Below are positions 7,703-18,449 of a stretch of 64,000 bases of DNA, in pieces. The notes beneath the pieces were generated by a model that saw nothing but the letters and a program-made list of their open reading frames with translations, had not been told where the DNA came from and did not search any database. Source of the stretch: Parvibaculum sp046297875 (GTDB taxonomy: Bacteria > Pseudomonadota > Alphaproteobacteria > Parvibaculales > Parvibaculaceae); contig NZ_JBKBHD010000001.1 in assembly GCF_046297875.1 (NCBI RefSeq), positions 2,909,707 through 2,973,706 of the forward strand. Reading direction: 5' to 3'. A program made the position numbers and the translations under genes. Each line of letters starts with the position of its first letter. Within the stretch, counting starts at the first letter, position 1.

Positions 7703-9236
7703 TTCCCGGCGGTTTCGACGTCACGTCGTAGACGACGCGGTTGATGCCGCGGACTTCGTTGATGATGCGGGTGGAGACGTGGCCCAGGAATTCGTGGGTG
7801 AAAGGGTAATAGTCCGCCGTCATGCCGTCGAGCGAGGTGACGGCGCGGAGGGCGCAGACATAATCATATGTACGCTCGTCGCCCATGACGCCGACGGTGC
7901 GGACGGGAAGCAGCACCGCGAAGGCCTGCCAGATTTCATCGTAGAGACCGGCGGCGCGGATTTCCTCAAGATAGATCGTGTCTGCCTTGCGGAGAATTTC
8001 GAGGCGGTCACGCGTGATCTCGCCCGGCACGCGGATGGCGAGGCCCGGTCCCGGAAAGGGATGACGGCCGACGAATTGCTCCGGCAGGCCAAGCTCGCGG
8101 CCAAGGGCGCGGACTTCATCCTTGAAGAGTTCGCGAAGCGGCTCCACGAGCTTCATGTTCATGCGCTCAGGCAGGCCGCCGACATTGTGATGGCTCTTGA
8201 TGGTGACGGAAGGGCCGCCTGCGAAGGAGACGCTTTCGATGACATCGGGATAGAGTGTGCCCTGGGCGAGGAAGTCGGCGCCGCCGACCTTTTTCGCTTC
8301 GGCCTCGAAGACGTCGATGAAGGTCGCGCCGATGATCTTGCGCTTCTGCTCGGGGTCGGTCACGCCATCGAGCTTGCCGAGGAAGAGGTCGCTTGCATCG
8401 ACCGCCACGAGCGGGATGTTGTAGTGATCGCGGAATAGCGATACGACCTGATCGGCCTCGCCCGCCCGCATCATGCCCGTATCGACGAAGACGCATTGAA
8501 GCTGGTCGCCGATCGCCTCATGCAGCAGCACGGCGACGACGGATGAATCGACGCCGCCCGAGAGGCCGCAGATCACCCTGCCCTTGCCCACCTGCGCGCG
8601 CACTTTCGCGATTTCGGTTTCGCGGAAGGCGGCCATCGTCCAGTCGCCCTTGCAGCCGCAAATGCGATGCGTGAAGTTCCACAGCATGTCGCGGCCGCGC
8701 GGCGTGTGCACCACTTCAGGATGGAACTGGACGCCATAGAAGCGTCGCTCTTCATCGGCGATGACGGCGAAAGGTGCGCCGCGGCTCTGGGCCACGACCT
8801 TGAAGCCCGGCGCGATGGCGACGACGCGATCGCCGTGGCTCATCCAGACAGGTTCCGTGCCGCCCTTGCCGACGATACCGTCGAGCAACGGCGTTTCCTC
8901 GATCACTTCGATGGAAGCGCGGCCAAATTCGCGCTCGTCGCCGCCTTCCACCTTGCCGCCAAGCTGCAGCGTCATGGTCTGCTGGCCATAGCAGATGCCG
9001 AGGACGGGCAGGCCCGCCTCGAAGACATATTGCGGCGCGCGGGGGCTTTTCTCGCGGCTGACGCTTGAGGGGCTGCCGGAAAGGATGACACCCTTTGCGC
9101 CGAAGCTCTCCCAGATTTCGTCCACCTTGTTGAAGGGAACGATCTCGCAATAGACGCCGCTTTCGCGGACGCGGCGGGCAATGAGCTGCGTTACCTGGCT
9201 GCCGAAATCGATAATGAGGATGCGGTCTTCGGTCAT
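7686..9236 (-). CDS. guaA: GMP synthase (glutamine-hydrolysing)
   Basis: Converts XMP to GMP using ATP and glutamine, the last step of guanine nucleotide synthesis. The 516-residue cytosolic enzyme has a class I glutamine amidotransferase domain (about 1-200) with nucleophile Cys82 in GICYGQQ and the His/Glu pair in QFHPEVVHT, an ATP pyrophosphatase domain with the P-loop GLSGGVDSSV, and the C-terminal dimerisation domain ending TIEWE. The start is set at 9236 (MTEDRILIIDFGSQ); the frame is open 18 codons further, but that stretch is not conserved. The 3' end carries the attachment site of the neighbouring element, and the coding end appears intact. Confidence 0.97.
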   Translation of the reverse strand: MTEDRILIIDFGSQVTQLIARRVRESGVYCEIVPFNKVDEIWESFGAKGVILSGSPSSVSREKSPRAPQYVFEAGLPVLGICYGQQTMTLQLGGKVEGGDEREFGRASIEVIEETPLLDGIVGKGGTEPVWMSHGDRVVAIAPGFKVVAQSRGAPFAVIADEERRFYGVQFHPEVVHTPRGRDMLWNFTHRICGCKGDWTMAAFRETEIAKVRAQVGKGRVICGLSGGVDSSVVAVLLHEAIGDQLQCVFVDTGMMRAGEADQVVSLFRDHYNIPLVAVDASDLFLGKLDGVTDPEQKRKIIGATFIDVFEAEAKKVGGADFLAQGTLYPDVIESVSFAGGPSVTIKSHHNVGGLPERMNMKLVEPLRELFKDEVRALGRELGLPEQFVGRHPFPGPGLAIRVPGEITRDRLEILRKADTIYLEEIRAAGLYDEIWQAFAVLLPVRTVGVMGDERTYDYVCALRAVTSLDGMTADYYPFTHEFLGHVSTRIINEVRGINRVVYDVTSKPPGTIEWE

Positions 9237-9243
9237 GTTCCGT

Positions 9244-9744
9244 CTACGGATCGGTTGGAGCTGGAATGGGGTCTTGAAGGCCGAGGCCAAGGGCGCGGGA
9301 AAGCTCCTGCGTCTCGCCGCAGGCCGGGCAATGGGCGCGGAGCTTGCGCAAGCCTTCGGTCGCGGCGGCGCGGTTGCCGTCTTTCAGGTCGAGCTGCGCC
9401 AGGCGACTCAAGGCGCCAGTGTCCGAAGGCTCTATGGAGAGTGCGCTCTCGTAATATTTGCGGGCGAGCTTCGTCTGACCGCGCGCCTCATGGGCGGTGC
9501 CAAGGCCGGTGAAGGCGGCGGCATTGGCGGGGTTTGCCACGACTGCGGTTTCATAGAGGCGCTGTGCGGCGAGGAAATCGCCCCGTTCCATCGCCGCCGC
9601 ACCCCTGGCCGCGAGCGAGAGAGAGGCGCGCGCCGAGGCGGCATCGACATTCTTGGCGGCGGCGGGCACGGCGAAACCTGCAGCCAGGAGGCCGAAGGCG
9701 AGGCACGCAAAAAGACAGATTTTCCGGGAAAGTTCGGCCGCCAT
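9244..9744 (-). CDS. Exported TPR-repeat protein
   Basis: A 166-residue protein with an N-terminal signal peptide (KICLFACLAFGLLAAGF, probable cleavage near AAA-KN) and two to three tetratricopeptide repeats, visible in AAMERGDFLAAQRLYETAV and LARKYYESALSIEP. It is probably periplasmic and mediates protein contacts; no enzymatic motif is seen. The start at 9744 is chosen because it begins the signal peptide. An ATG at 9825 overlaps the rsmB stop and would add 27 residues that hide the signal. It sits between rsmB and guaA on the same strand, 7 bases before guaA, so it is probably cotranscribed. Confidence 0.75.
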   Translation of the reverse strand: MAAELSRKICLFACLAFGLLAAGFAVPAAAKNVDAASARASLSLAARGAAAMERGDFLAAQRLYETAVVANPANAAAFTGLGTAHEARGQTKLARKYYESALSIEPSDTGALSRLAQLDLKDGNRAAATEGLRKLRAHCPACGETQELSRALGLGLQDPIPAPTDP

Positions 9745-9821
9745 CCATCCAGGCCCGTCGGGAGAGGAATGTCCGGTAGACCATCCTTCCCCGGACCCGT
9801 CAAGCCTGTTGCCGCAGCGCG

Positions 9822-11123
9822 TCATGCCTCGCCCTCGCGGCGCAGAATGGCAATGAAAAAGCCGTCGGTTCCGGCAGTTGCAGGGCTCAATCGGAGGCTG
9901 CCGCCCGCCGGTGAAGGGAGCGCCGGGAGGCCGTCCGGCCAATGGTCCAGCCAATCCTCCTGCACGAATCCGGGATTCGCGGCGGTGAAGGCGGCGACGC
10001 GATCCTCATTTTCGGAGGGGAGCAGCGAACAGGTGACATAGACGAGGCGGCCGCCGGGACGCATGAGGCGCGCACCACGGGCGAGCACTTCGTCCTGCGC
10101 GGCGCGGTAGCCGGCGAGCATCTCCGGCGTCATGCGCCAGCGGGCATCGGGGCTGCGGCGCCAGGCGCCGGTGCCGCTGCAGGGCGCATCGACCAGCACG
10201 CAATCGGCGCGCGCGTCGAGGTCTGCGAAACTTGCGTCCGCCTCGCCGGGCCTGAAGGGCTCAAGCACACGGGTCTGCAGATTGCGGATGCCGGCGCGTT
10301 CGGCGCGGGGGACGAGGCCGCCAAGGCGGCGGCCATCGATGTCGTAGGCATAGATCTGACCGCGATTGCCCATCATGGCGGCAAGCGCGAGCGACTTGCC
10401 GCCGCCACCTGCACAAAGATCCACGACCTGTTCGCCCGGCTTAACACCGGAGAGGAGGCAGGCAAGCTGCGAACCCTCATCCTGAATTTCGATGGCGCCA
10501 TCGCGGAAAAGCGCGAGGCCCGGCAGGTTGGCGCGGGCGAGAAGGCGGATGCCCCAGGGTGAAAGAGCACAGGGCTCCGCCGCGATGCCCGCCTCGGCAA
10601 GCGCGGCGAGCGCCTTGTCGCGCGTGGATTTCAGCGTATTGACGCGTAGGTCCGTCGGGGCGCGGTCGAGCATCGCGGCCATTTCCGCCTCGATGCGGGG
10701 GCCGAAGGCGCGCTCGAACTCGGCTTGCAGAAATTCGGGATAGTTGAAGCGGATATGCAGCGGCGCATCGGCACCGGGCAGAGAAGCGGCTTCGAGAGCC
10801 GCCCTCTCCTCGTCCGTCAGTGGCGCCGGTGCATGACGGGTGCCCTCGGCAAGCGCCTCGACATCGGCGAGCGGCCTTCCTTCGATGAGGTGGAGTGCGG
10901 CGAAGGCGAGAAGGCGCGGCGCCTCATCGCCGCAGGCGGCGGCGAGTTCGGCGCGGCGGCGAAGCACGGTGAAAACGATCTCGCTGACGGCCGTGCGGTC
11001 CTTGGAGCCCGCATAGCGGCTCGAGCGCGACCATGTGTCGAAGATACGGTCCGCCGGGCGGCCGCTCGCGAAGATATCGCCGAGAATTTCGATGGCGGAT
11101 TGCAGACGTGCGCCGGGTGTCAT
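9822..11123 (-). CDS. rsmB: 16S rRNA (cytosine-C5) methyltransferase, RsmB/NOL1-NOP2 family
   Basis: S-adenosylmethionine-dependent m5C methyltransferase for rRNA. The 433-residue protein has an N-terminal NusB-like helical domain (about 1-140) and a Rossmann-fold catalytic domain with motif I VVDLCAGGGGKS, motif IV DAPCSGTG and the second Cys motif VTCSLLPSENE, whose cysteine is the nucleophile in this family. It lies between guaB and the TPR gene on the same strand. The family contains paralogues with different target sites, so position 967 specificity is inferred. Confidence 0.9.
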   Translation of the reverse strand: MTPGARLQSAIEILGDIFASGRPADRIFDTWSRSSRYAGSKDRTAVSEIVFTVLRRRAELAAACGDEAPRLLAFAALHLIEGRPLADVEALAEGTRHAPAPLTDEERAALEAASLPGADAPLHIRFNYPEFLQAEFERAFGPRIEAEMAAMLDRAPTDLRVNTLKSTRDKALAALAEAGIAAEPCALSPWGIRLLARANLPGLALFRDGAIEIQDEGSQLACLLSGVKPGEQVVDLCAGGGGKSLALAAMMGNRGQIYAYDIDGRRLGGLVPRAERAGIRNLQTRVLEPFRPGEADASFADLDARADCVLVDAPCSGTGAWRRSPDARWRMTPEMLAGYRAAQDEVLARGARLMRPGGRLVYVTCSLLPSENEDRVAAFTAANPGFVQEDWLDHWPDGLPALPSPAGGSLRLSPATAGTDGFFIAILRREGEA

Positions 11124-11151
11124 GTCACATCACCCGGAACGACAACCGCGA

Positions 11152-12615
11152 TCAGCTTGCACCGCCGGGATAGTTCGGCGCTTCGCGCGTGATCGTCACA
11201 TCGTGAACATGGCTCTCGCGAAGGCTCGCGGACGAGATGCGGACGAATTCCGCCTTCTCCTGAAATTCCTTCACAGTGGCATTGCCCGTATAGCCCATCG
11301 CGGCACGCAGGCCGCCGACAAGCTGGTGGATCACGGTGCCGACCGGGCCCTTGTAAGGCACTTGCCCTTCAATGCCTTCGGGGACGAGCTTCAGCGAATC
11401 CTTCACATCCTGCTGGAAGTAGCGATCTGCCGAGCCGACGGCCATCGCGCCGACGGAGCCCATGCCGCGATAGGCCTTGTAGGAGCGGCCCTGGAAGAGG
11501 AATACCTCCCCGGGGCTTTCTTCCGTGCCCGCAAAGAGCGAGCCGAGCATGGCGCAATCGGCGCCGGCTGCGATCGCCTTGGCCAGATCGCCCGAGAACT
11601 TGATGCCGCCATCGGCGATGACGGGGATGTCGTTCTTCCGCGCGGCTTCGACCACATCCATGATGGCCGTGAGCTGCGGCACGCCGACGCCCGCGACGAT
11701 GCGCGTGGTGCAGATGGAGCCGGGGCCGATGCCGACCTTGATTGCATCCGCGCCTGCATCGATCAGCGCGCGGGCCGCATCCGCCGTCGCGACATTGCCG
11801 GCGACGACCTGCGTTTTGTTGGAGAGCTTCTTGATGCGCTGGACGGCTTCGGAGACGCGCGCCGAATGGCCATGCGCGGTGTCGACCACGACCACGTCTG
11901 CACCTGCGGCCATCAACGCCTCGGAGCGGGCGAAGCCTTCATCGCCGACCGTGGTGGCGGCGGCGACGCGGAGGCGCCCCTGCTCGTCTTTCGCGGCATT
12001 GGGATGAAGCTGCGCCTTCTCTATATCTTTCACCGTGATAAGACCGATGCAGCGATAGGCGTCGTCAACAACAAGCAGTTTTTCGATGCGGTGGCGGTGA
12101 AGCAGGCGCTTCGCCTCGTCCTGACTGACGCCATCGGCGACCGTGATCAGGTTTTCCTTCGTCATCAGATTGCGGACGGGCTCGGACGGATTGATCGCAA
12201 AGCGGACGTCGCGGTTCGTCAGGATGCCGGCGAGCTTGTTGGTGCCGGGCTCGACCACGGGGATGCCGGAAATGCCGTGGCGCTGCATTTCGGCGAGCGC
12301 GTCGGCAAGCGTTGCATCGGGGCCGATGGTGACGGGGTTCACTACCATGCCGCTTTCGAACTTCTTGACCTGGCGAACCTGCTCGGCCTGCGCCTCGGGC
12401 GACATGTTGCGATGGAGGACGCCAATGCCGCCGGCCTGTGCCATTGCAATGGCAAGGCGCGCCTCGGTGACCGTGTCCATGGCTGCAGAAATGATGGGGA
12501 TGCCGAGGCTGATCGATTTCGTCAGGCGGGTTCTTGTATCTGCCTGACTGGGCAGGACCGTGGAAGCGGCGGGCAACAAAAGGACGTCATCAAACGTCAG
12601 CGCTTCGCGGATCAT
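11152..12615 (-). CDS. guaB: Inosine-5'-monophosphate dehydrogenase
   Basis: Oxidises IMP to XMP with NAD+, the rate-limiting step of GMP synthesis and the reaction just before GuaA. The 487-residue enzyme has the TIM-barrel opening LTFDDVLLLPA, two CBS regulatory domains at about residues 95-205, and the active-site loop GSICTTRIV with catalytic Cys302. The start has an AGGAGG ribosome binding site 8 bases upstream. It is on the same strand as rsmB and guaA, so the two GMP synthesis genes share a block with an rRNA methyltransferase and a TPR gene between them. Confidence 0.97.
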   Translation of the reverse strand: MIREALTFDDVLLLPAASTVLPSQADTRTRLTKSISLGIPIISAAMDTVTEARLAIAMAQAGGIGVLHRNMSPEAQAEQVRQVKKFESGMVVNPVTIGPDATLADALAEMQRHGISGIPVVEPGTNKLAGILTNRDVRFAINPSEPVRNLMTKENLITVADGVSQDEAKRLLHRHRIEKLLVVDDAYRCIGLITVKDIEKAQLHPNAAKDEQGRLRVAAATTVGDEGFARSEALMAAGADVVVVDTAHGHSARVSEAVQRIKKLSNKTQVVAGNVATADAARALIDAGADAIKVGIGPGSICTTRIVAGVGVPQLTAIMDVVEAARKNDIPVIADGGIKFSGDLAKAIAAGADCAMLGSLFAGTEESPGEVFLFQGRSYKAYRGMGSVGAMAVGSADRYFQQDVKDSLKLVPEGIEGQVPYKGPVGTVIHQLVGGLRAAMGYTGNATVKEFQEKAEFVRISSASLRESHVHDVTITREAPNYPGGAS

Positions 12616-12727
12616 ACTGCCAACCTCCTGGGCCGAATGCTTGCGGCCACCCTATCGTGTGTTGGCGCTGGCTTTTAACACCTATATGCGGGAATGCAAA
12701 GGGCACGATGACGCGGCCGCAAAATAT

Positions 12728-13486
12728 TCATGCGGACTCTTCGGCATCACTTTCAGGACGCCCTTTAAAGCCTTGAGCCAGCACATACATCTCGGCCGAA
12801 TCGGCCCGGCTCGCCTCGGGCTTCACATGGCGGACGATGCTGAAGTGCTGCTTGAGGAGCGTGAGCAGCTCATTCTCCGTTCCCCCCCGCAAGACCTTGG
12901 CAAGAAAGGAACCGCCCGGCGCCAGCACCTCGATCGCGAACTGCGCCGCAACCTCGCAGAGATGCATGATCCTGAGATGGTCGGTCTGCTTGTGGCCTGT
13001 TGTCGGCGCGGCCATGTCTGACAGGACGACATCGGCCTCGCCCGCCAGCGCCTCCTTCACGCGCTCCTCCGCCCCCTCGTCCAGAAAGTCCATCTGCAGG
13101 ATGGTTGCGCCCGGAACGGATTCCGTTTCCAGGTAGTCGATACCGATGACGACGCCCGCGCGCGGTGAGACCCCATCCGACTTCACGCGCTTGGCCGCCA
13201 CCTGGCACCAGCCGCCCGGCGCGCAGCCAAGATCGACCACGCGGGCGCCGGGCTTCAGGAGATGGTAGCGGTCGTCGATCTCCATGAGTTTGAAGGCGGC
13301 GCGGGACCGGAAGCCCTCGCGCTTTGCGGCATGGACGTAAGGGTCGTTCAATTGCCGCTGGAGCCAGCGGGCAGACGAGTTGCTCCGCTTGCGGGCGGTC
13401 TTCACGCGCACCTTCATGGCGCGGGCGCTGCCGGAGATCGAACTTTTGCTCGTACTGCCGCCGGTCTTTTTCGGGCCCTTGGCCAT
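12728..13486 (-). CDS. rlmE: 23S rRNA (uridine-2'-O) methyltransferase RlmE/FtsJ
   Basis: Methylates the 2'-O of U2552 in the ribosomal A-loop in known homologues. The 252-residue protein has a basic Ser/Lys-rich N-terminal extension of about 40 residues, then the RrmJ domain with SRAAFKLMEID, the SAM motif VDLGCAPGGW, VVLSDMAAPTTG and LAKVLRGG, which carry the Lys-Asp-Lys-Glu catalytic set. The start shares one base with the ppx/gppA stop (TAATG), so the two are translationally coupled. Confidence 0.94.
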   Translation of the reverse strand: MAKGPKKTGGSTSKSSISGSARAMKVRVKTARKRSNSSARWLQRQLNDPYVHAAKREGFRSRAAFKLMEIDDRYHLLKPGARVVDLGCAPGGWCQVAAKRVKSDGVSPRAGVVIGIDYLETESVPGATILQMDFLDEGAEERVKEALAGEADVVLSDMAAPTTGHKQTDHLRIMHLCEVAAQFAIEVLAPGGSFLAKVLRGGTENELLTLLKQHFSIVRHVKPEASRADSAEMYVLAQGFKGRPESDAEESA

Positions 13487-14814
13487 TATGCGTTTGCCTC
13501 CGTGCGGGCCGCACCGCGTTTCGATTTATGACGCCGCCGCCGCTTGCGGCGGTTTGCATCCGTATCCATGAGCGACATGAGGATGCCTTCGCGCAGGCCG
13601 CGATCCGCAACGCGCAGCCGCTCTGCCGGCCAGGCATCGGCAATCGCCTCGAATATGGCGCAGCCCGCGAGCACGAGATCGGCCCTCTCCTGCCCGACGC
13701 ATGGGTGGGCGGCGCGCTGCCTGTAGTCCATGTCGAGGAGCGAGCGCGTGACGCGATGCACTTCGGTGGGGGAAATCCAGATGCCGTCGACGCGCGAACG
13801 GTCATACCGCTCAAGGCCCAGATGAACGCCCGCTATCGTCGTCACCGTGCCCGATGTGCCGAGAAGATGGAACGGGCGGCGGCTGTCGCGCTCCTCGCGC
13901 AAGCGGCCGAGGAACGGGGCGAGATGATCCGCCACTTCCTGCACCATGTTGCCATAGACATTTACCGGCACATCGACGCCGCCATGACGCTCGGCCAGCG
14001 TGACGACGCCGCAGGGCAATGAAATCCAGTCGCCGATCACAGGACGGCATTTCCCATTGCCGCTGTTTTCAAGGCGGACCCAGATGAGTTCGGTCGAACC
14101 GCCGCCAATATCAAACACCAGGGCGGAGGCGCAATCCGCATCGAGAAGCGGCGCGCAGCCTGCAACGGCGAGACGGGCTTCATCCTCGGTCGAAACGATT
14201 TCGAGCGAGAGGCCGGTTTCGCGCTTCACGCGGGCGATGAAGTCGGGGCCATTCGATGCCGTGCGGCAGGCCGCGGTGGCGATGGTGCGGGCGCGGTTCA
14301 CGCCGCGCCGCTTCATCTTTTCGGCGCAGATATTGAGCGCGTCGATGGCGCGGGCCATGGCGGCTTCTCCGAGCGCGCCAGTGGTGGCAAGCCCCTCGCC
14401 GAGGCGGACGATGCGCGAATAGGCATCGACAACCTTGAAGCCCTCCGGTGCGCGGCGCGCGACCAGCAGGCGGCAATTATTGGTGCCGAGATCAAGCGCG
14501 GCATAGAGCTTGTCTTCACGCGCGTTTGGGCGCGAGCTTGAGCGGGTGGACGGGCCTGACGCCGGCGGCGGGGCGGTTTCGGCCTTCTCGGCCCTGGCGG
14601 CTGCCGGCGCAGCCTTTCCGCGGCCCTTGCCACGACGTCCGCGACGGCGGCGGGATTTGCCGGATTTCTTCTGACCGGTGCCGTCGCCACGCGGCTCCGC
14701 GCCTTCCGCCTCGCCGGAAGGGCCGGATTCGGCCTGCGGGCGCAATGATGGCCCCTGATTGGCGGCGGGGGCCCTTTCCGGGCCACCGATGCCGCCGTCA
14801 CCTTCCTGGTGCAC
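13486..14814 (-). CDS. Ppx/GppA-family phosphatase with basic N-terminal extension
   Basis: Exopolyphosphatase/guanosine pentaphosphate phosphatase family of the actin-like ATPase fold; cytosolic. The domain starts near residue 100 with LDLGTNNCRLLV, followed by DIGGGSTELIWV and GTSGTVTTIAG, the phosphate-binding loops. At 442 residues it carries about 95 extra N-terminal residues rich in Arg, Lys, Ala and Pro (KSRRRRGRRGKGRGK), probably disordered and nucleic-acid or polyphosphate binding. A second basic patch, RRKRRRRHKSKR, lies near the C-terminus. Coupling to rlmE suggests a link with ribosome status or the stringent response. Choice between Ppx and GppA activity is open. Confidence 0.88.
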   Translation of the reverse strand: MHQEGDGGIGGPERAPAANQGPSLRPQAESGPSGEAEGAEPRGDGTGQKKSGKSRRRRGRRGKGRGKAAPAAARAEKAETAPPPASGPSTRSSSRPNAREDKLYAALDLGTNNCRLLVARRAPEGFKVVDAYSRIVRLGEGLATTGALGEAAMARAIDALNICAEKMKRRGVNRARTIATAACRTASNGPDFIARVKRETGLSLEIVSTEDEARLAVAGCAPLLDADCASALVFDIGGGSTELIWVRLENSGNGKCRPVIGDWISLPCGVVTLAERHGGVDVPVNVYGNMVQEVADHLAPFLGRLREERDSRRPFHLLGTSGTVTTIAGVHLGLERYDRSRVDGIWISPTEVHRVTRSLLDMDYRQRAAHPCVGQERADLVLAGCAIFEAIADAWPAERLRVADRGLREGILMSLMDTDANRRKRRRRHKSKRGAARTEANA

Positions 14815-15059
14815 GTAAATCCCATCCGGGAAGCGCAGGGCCCAAATCGGGCCGCGCTCCGCACCGGATTCCCTCGATTTTTCAGTTGTGTGAAGTGTAG
14901 CAGGCTGAGCCGCGGGGTAAAGGACGGGGAGCGGTTCGCCGCGGCCCCAAAGAGTTGACGAAGGCGAGCCCTGCGACTAGTTTCGCGCGCAACCAAGGCC
15001 CTGAGCACCCGCGAGTCGAGCCGGAATCGGCGGACTATCACGGATTTGCCTCACGCCAA

Positions 15060-15133
15060 TGGGGGATCGTCTAACGGTAGGACAGCGGACTCTGACTCCG
15101 CCAGTCTAGGTTCGAATCCTAGTCCCCCAGCCA
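15060..15133 (+). tRNA. tRNA-Gln (anticodon CTG)
   Basis: A complete cloverleaf can be drawn: acceptor TGGGGGA with TCCCCCA, D-arm with TCTAACGGTAGGAC, anticodon stem GCGGA/TCCGC around loop CTCTGAC (anticodon CTG), and T-arm CTAGG-TTCGAAT-CCTAG. The discriminator is G and the CCA end is encoded (15131-15133). No integrase or direct repeat is attached to it. Confidence 0.96.
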
Positions 15134-15189
15134 ATTTCCCTTCACGCCATTTCGTTTACCGCAGCGTTGGCGGTACGCCAAAAGCCAGT

Positions 15190-15208
15190 GGCCGGGACTT
15201 GCCCGGCC
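15190..15208. terminator. GC-rich hairpin between tRNA-Gln and the BVMO gene
   Basis: GGCCGGG-ACTTG-CCCGGCC forms a 7-bp stem. It lies between two converging transcription units and is followed on the minus strand by a short TTTT, so it may terminate the BVMO transcript. The T-tract is weak. Confidence 0.35.
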
Positions 15209-15232
15209 ATGATGCTTGTCACTCCGTTTGCC

Positions 15233-17050
<1,818 letters not shown>

Positions 17051-17162
17051 GTCTCTTCCTCCAATGCCTGTATGGCCCGCAATCTACCATGCGGGCCGGC
17101 GGGTCTCTGCCCGCTGTTTCGTCAAATGATAATGTCGATTTACTAACTGTCAAAGCAAAGCG

Positions 17163-17243
17163 AAAAAGCCCGGATTTCCTGGCGTCAGATGCCGGGCGGC
17201 GCAAACCCCAAACAAGACGGGCCCCGCCTTTCGGCGGAGCCCG
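17163..17243 (-). terminator. Tandem terminator hairpins after dctP
   Basis: Two hairpins follow the dctP stop in its direction of transcription. The first (17218-17243) has an 11-position stem with one mismatch around loop TTTC. The second pairs GCCCGG with CCGGGC (17168-17197) and is followed on the minus strand by TTTTT, which fits a Rho-independent terminator. Together they separate the TRAP operon from the BVMO gene. Confidence 0.6.
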
Positions 17244-17268
17244 GTGATTGCGTCGTGACGATATACGA

Positions 17269-18336
17269 TCAGCCGTAGCGGTAAGGCGCACCGGCCTTGC
17301 GCATCGTGTCCGCATATTTCTTCAGGATGTCGACTATCTTCGCATTGCGCGGGCTCTGCTTTGCAACCTCGTCCCAGAACTTGAGCGCCTCGTCCTCCAC
17401 CGTCTTCCATTCCGTTTCCGGGATGGTGGTGAGTTCGAGCTTTCCGCCCGTGGTGCGGTAATGGGCTTCACCCCACCAGTACCAGTGCTGACGATAGTAG
17501 TGCGAGCTGTCCATGCTGAGTTTGAAGAGCGTCTTCAGATGCTCGGGAAGCGCATTCCACTTCTCGGTGTTGGCAATGTAGGAACCGGCCCATGCGCCCG
17601 AGATGTTGTTCGTCAGATAGTACTTGGTGATGTCCGCCCAGCCGACGGTGTAGGTCTCGGTCGCGCCGCACCAGGCGACGCCGTCGAGTTCGTTCGTCTG
17701 TATGGCGACTTCGATATCTTCCCAGGGCAGCGTGACCGGCACGACTCCGAAACGCTCGAGGAACTTGCCGCCAGTCGGAAAAGTGAAGACGCGCAGGCCT
17801 TTCAGGTCATCGAGTTTTCGGATCGGCTTCGTTGTGACGAAGTTGCAAGGATCCCAGGCGCCGGCGCTGAGCCAAGTGACACCGGGCACTTCGGCATAGG
17901 CTTCTTCCCAGATTTCGCGCAGGCCATACCATTCCCACAGCACCGGGACGTCGAGGCCGTAGCGCGAGGCGAAGGGGAAGTATGCACCGAAGACCGACAC
18001 ATCGACCGGCGCGGCCATCGAGTCATCGTCGCTCTGCGCGGCGTCGATCGTTCCGTTCTGGACGGCGCGGAACAATTCACCCTGCGGGACAAGCTGGTCG
18101 GCGGTGAAAAGCTCGATTACCATTTCGCCGTTGGCGGCCTTGTTGAACTCGTCGATGGACGGCTTGATGACGTGTTCGGCAAGCGATGCACCGGCATAGG
18201 TCTGCATGCGCCATTTGATCGGCGCTTGCGCGCGCACGATGTTCGGTGCGGCGATCGTCGATGCGCCGACGGCGGCGGCGCCAAGGCCGGCCTTTTTCAG
18301 AAAGTCGCGTTTGTTGATTACGGGACGGTCACTCAT
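17269..18336 (-). CDS. dctP: TRAP transporter solute-binding protein (DctP family, Tat-exported)
   Basis: Periplasmic receptor of a tripartite ATP-independent periplasmic transporter. The 355-residue protein starts with a twin-arginine-like signal (INKRDFLKKAGLGAAAVGAS, cleavage near RAQ-A), followed by a TRAP binding domain. Long-form features such as MAAPVDVSVFGAYFPF and TGGKFLERFGVVPVTLPWEDIE resemble the TakP-type subfamily that binds 2-oxo or hydroxy acids. The pattern KRDFL has Lys-Arg rather than Arg-Arg, so Sec export is possible. The start at 18336 has a GGAG site. Genes for both membrane subunits lie immediately upstream. Confidence 0.92.
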   Translation of the reverse strand: MSDRPVINKRDFLKKAGLGAAAVGASTIAAPNIVRAQAPIKWRMQTYAGASLAEHVIKPSIDEFNKAANGEMVIELFTADQLVPQGELFRAVQNGTIDAAQSDDDSMAAPVDVSVFGAYFPFASRYGLDVPVLWEWYGLREIWEEAYAEVPGVTWLSAGAWDPCNFVTTKPIRKLDDLKGLRVFTFPTGGKFLERFGVVPVTLPWEDIEVAIQTNELDGVAWCGATETYTVGWADITKYYLTNNISGAWAGSYIANTEKWNALPEHLKTLFKLSMDSSHYYRQHWYWWGEAHYRTTGGKLELTTIPETEWKTVEDEALKFWDEVAKQSPRNAKIVDILKKYADTMRKAGAPYRYG

Positions 18337-18449
18337 CAGGTGGCTCCTTCTTCTCTGGATGGTTTCGGGTCGATCCAGCCCCAATGCCAGACCCGGCCCT
18401 CGCACGAAGAAAACAGGTACTGCCTCTCAATTGTCTGCCGCCGCACCCC

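Noticed and set aside
15060..15133. tRNA-Gln as a possible integration site
   Set aside because: No integrase gene or direct repeat of the tRNA 3' end lies on either side.
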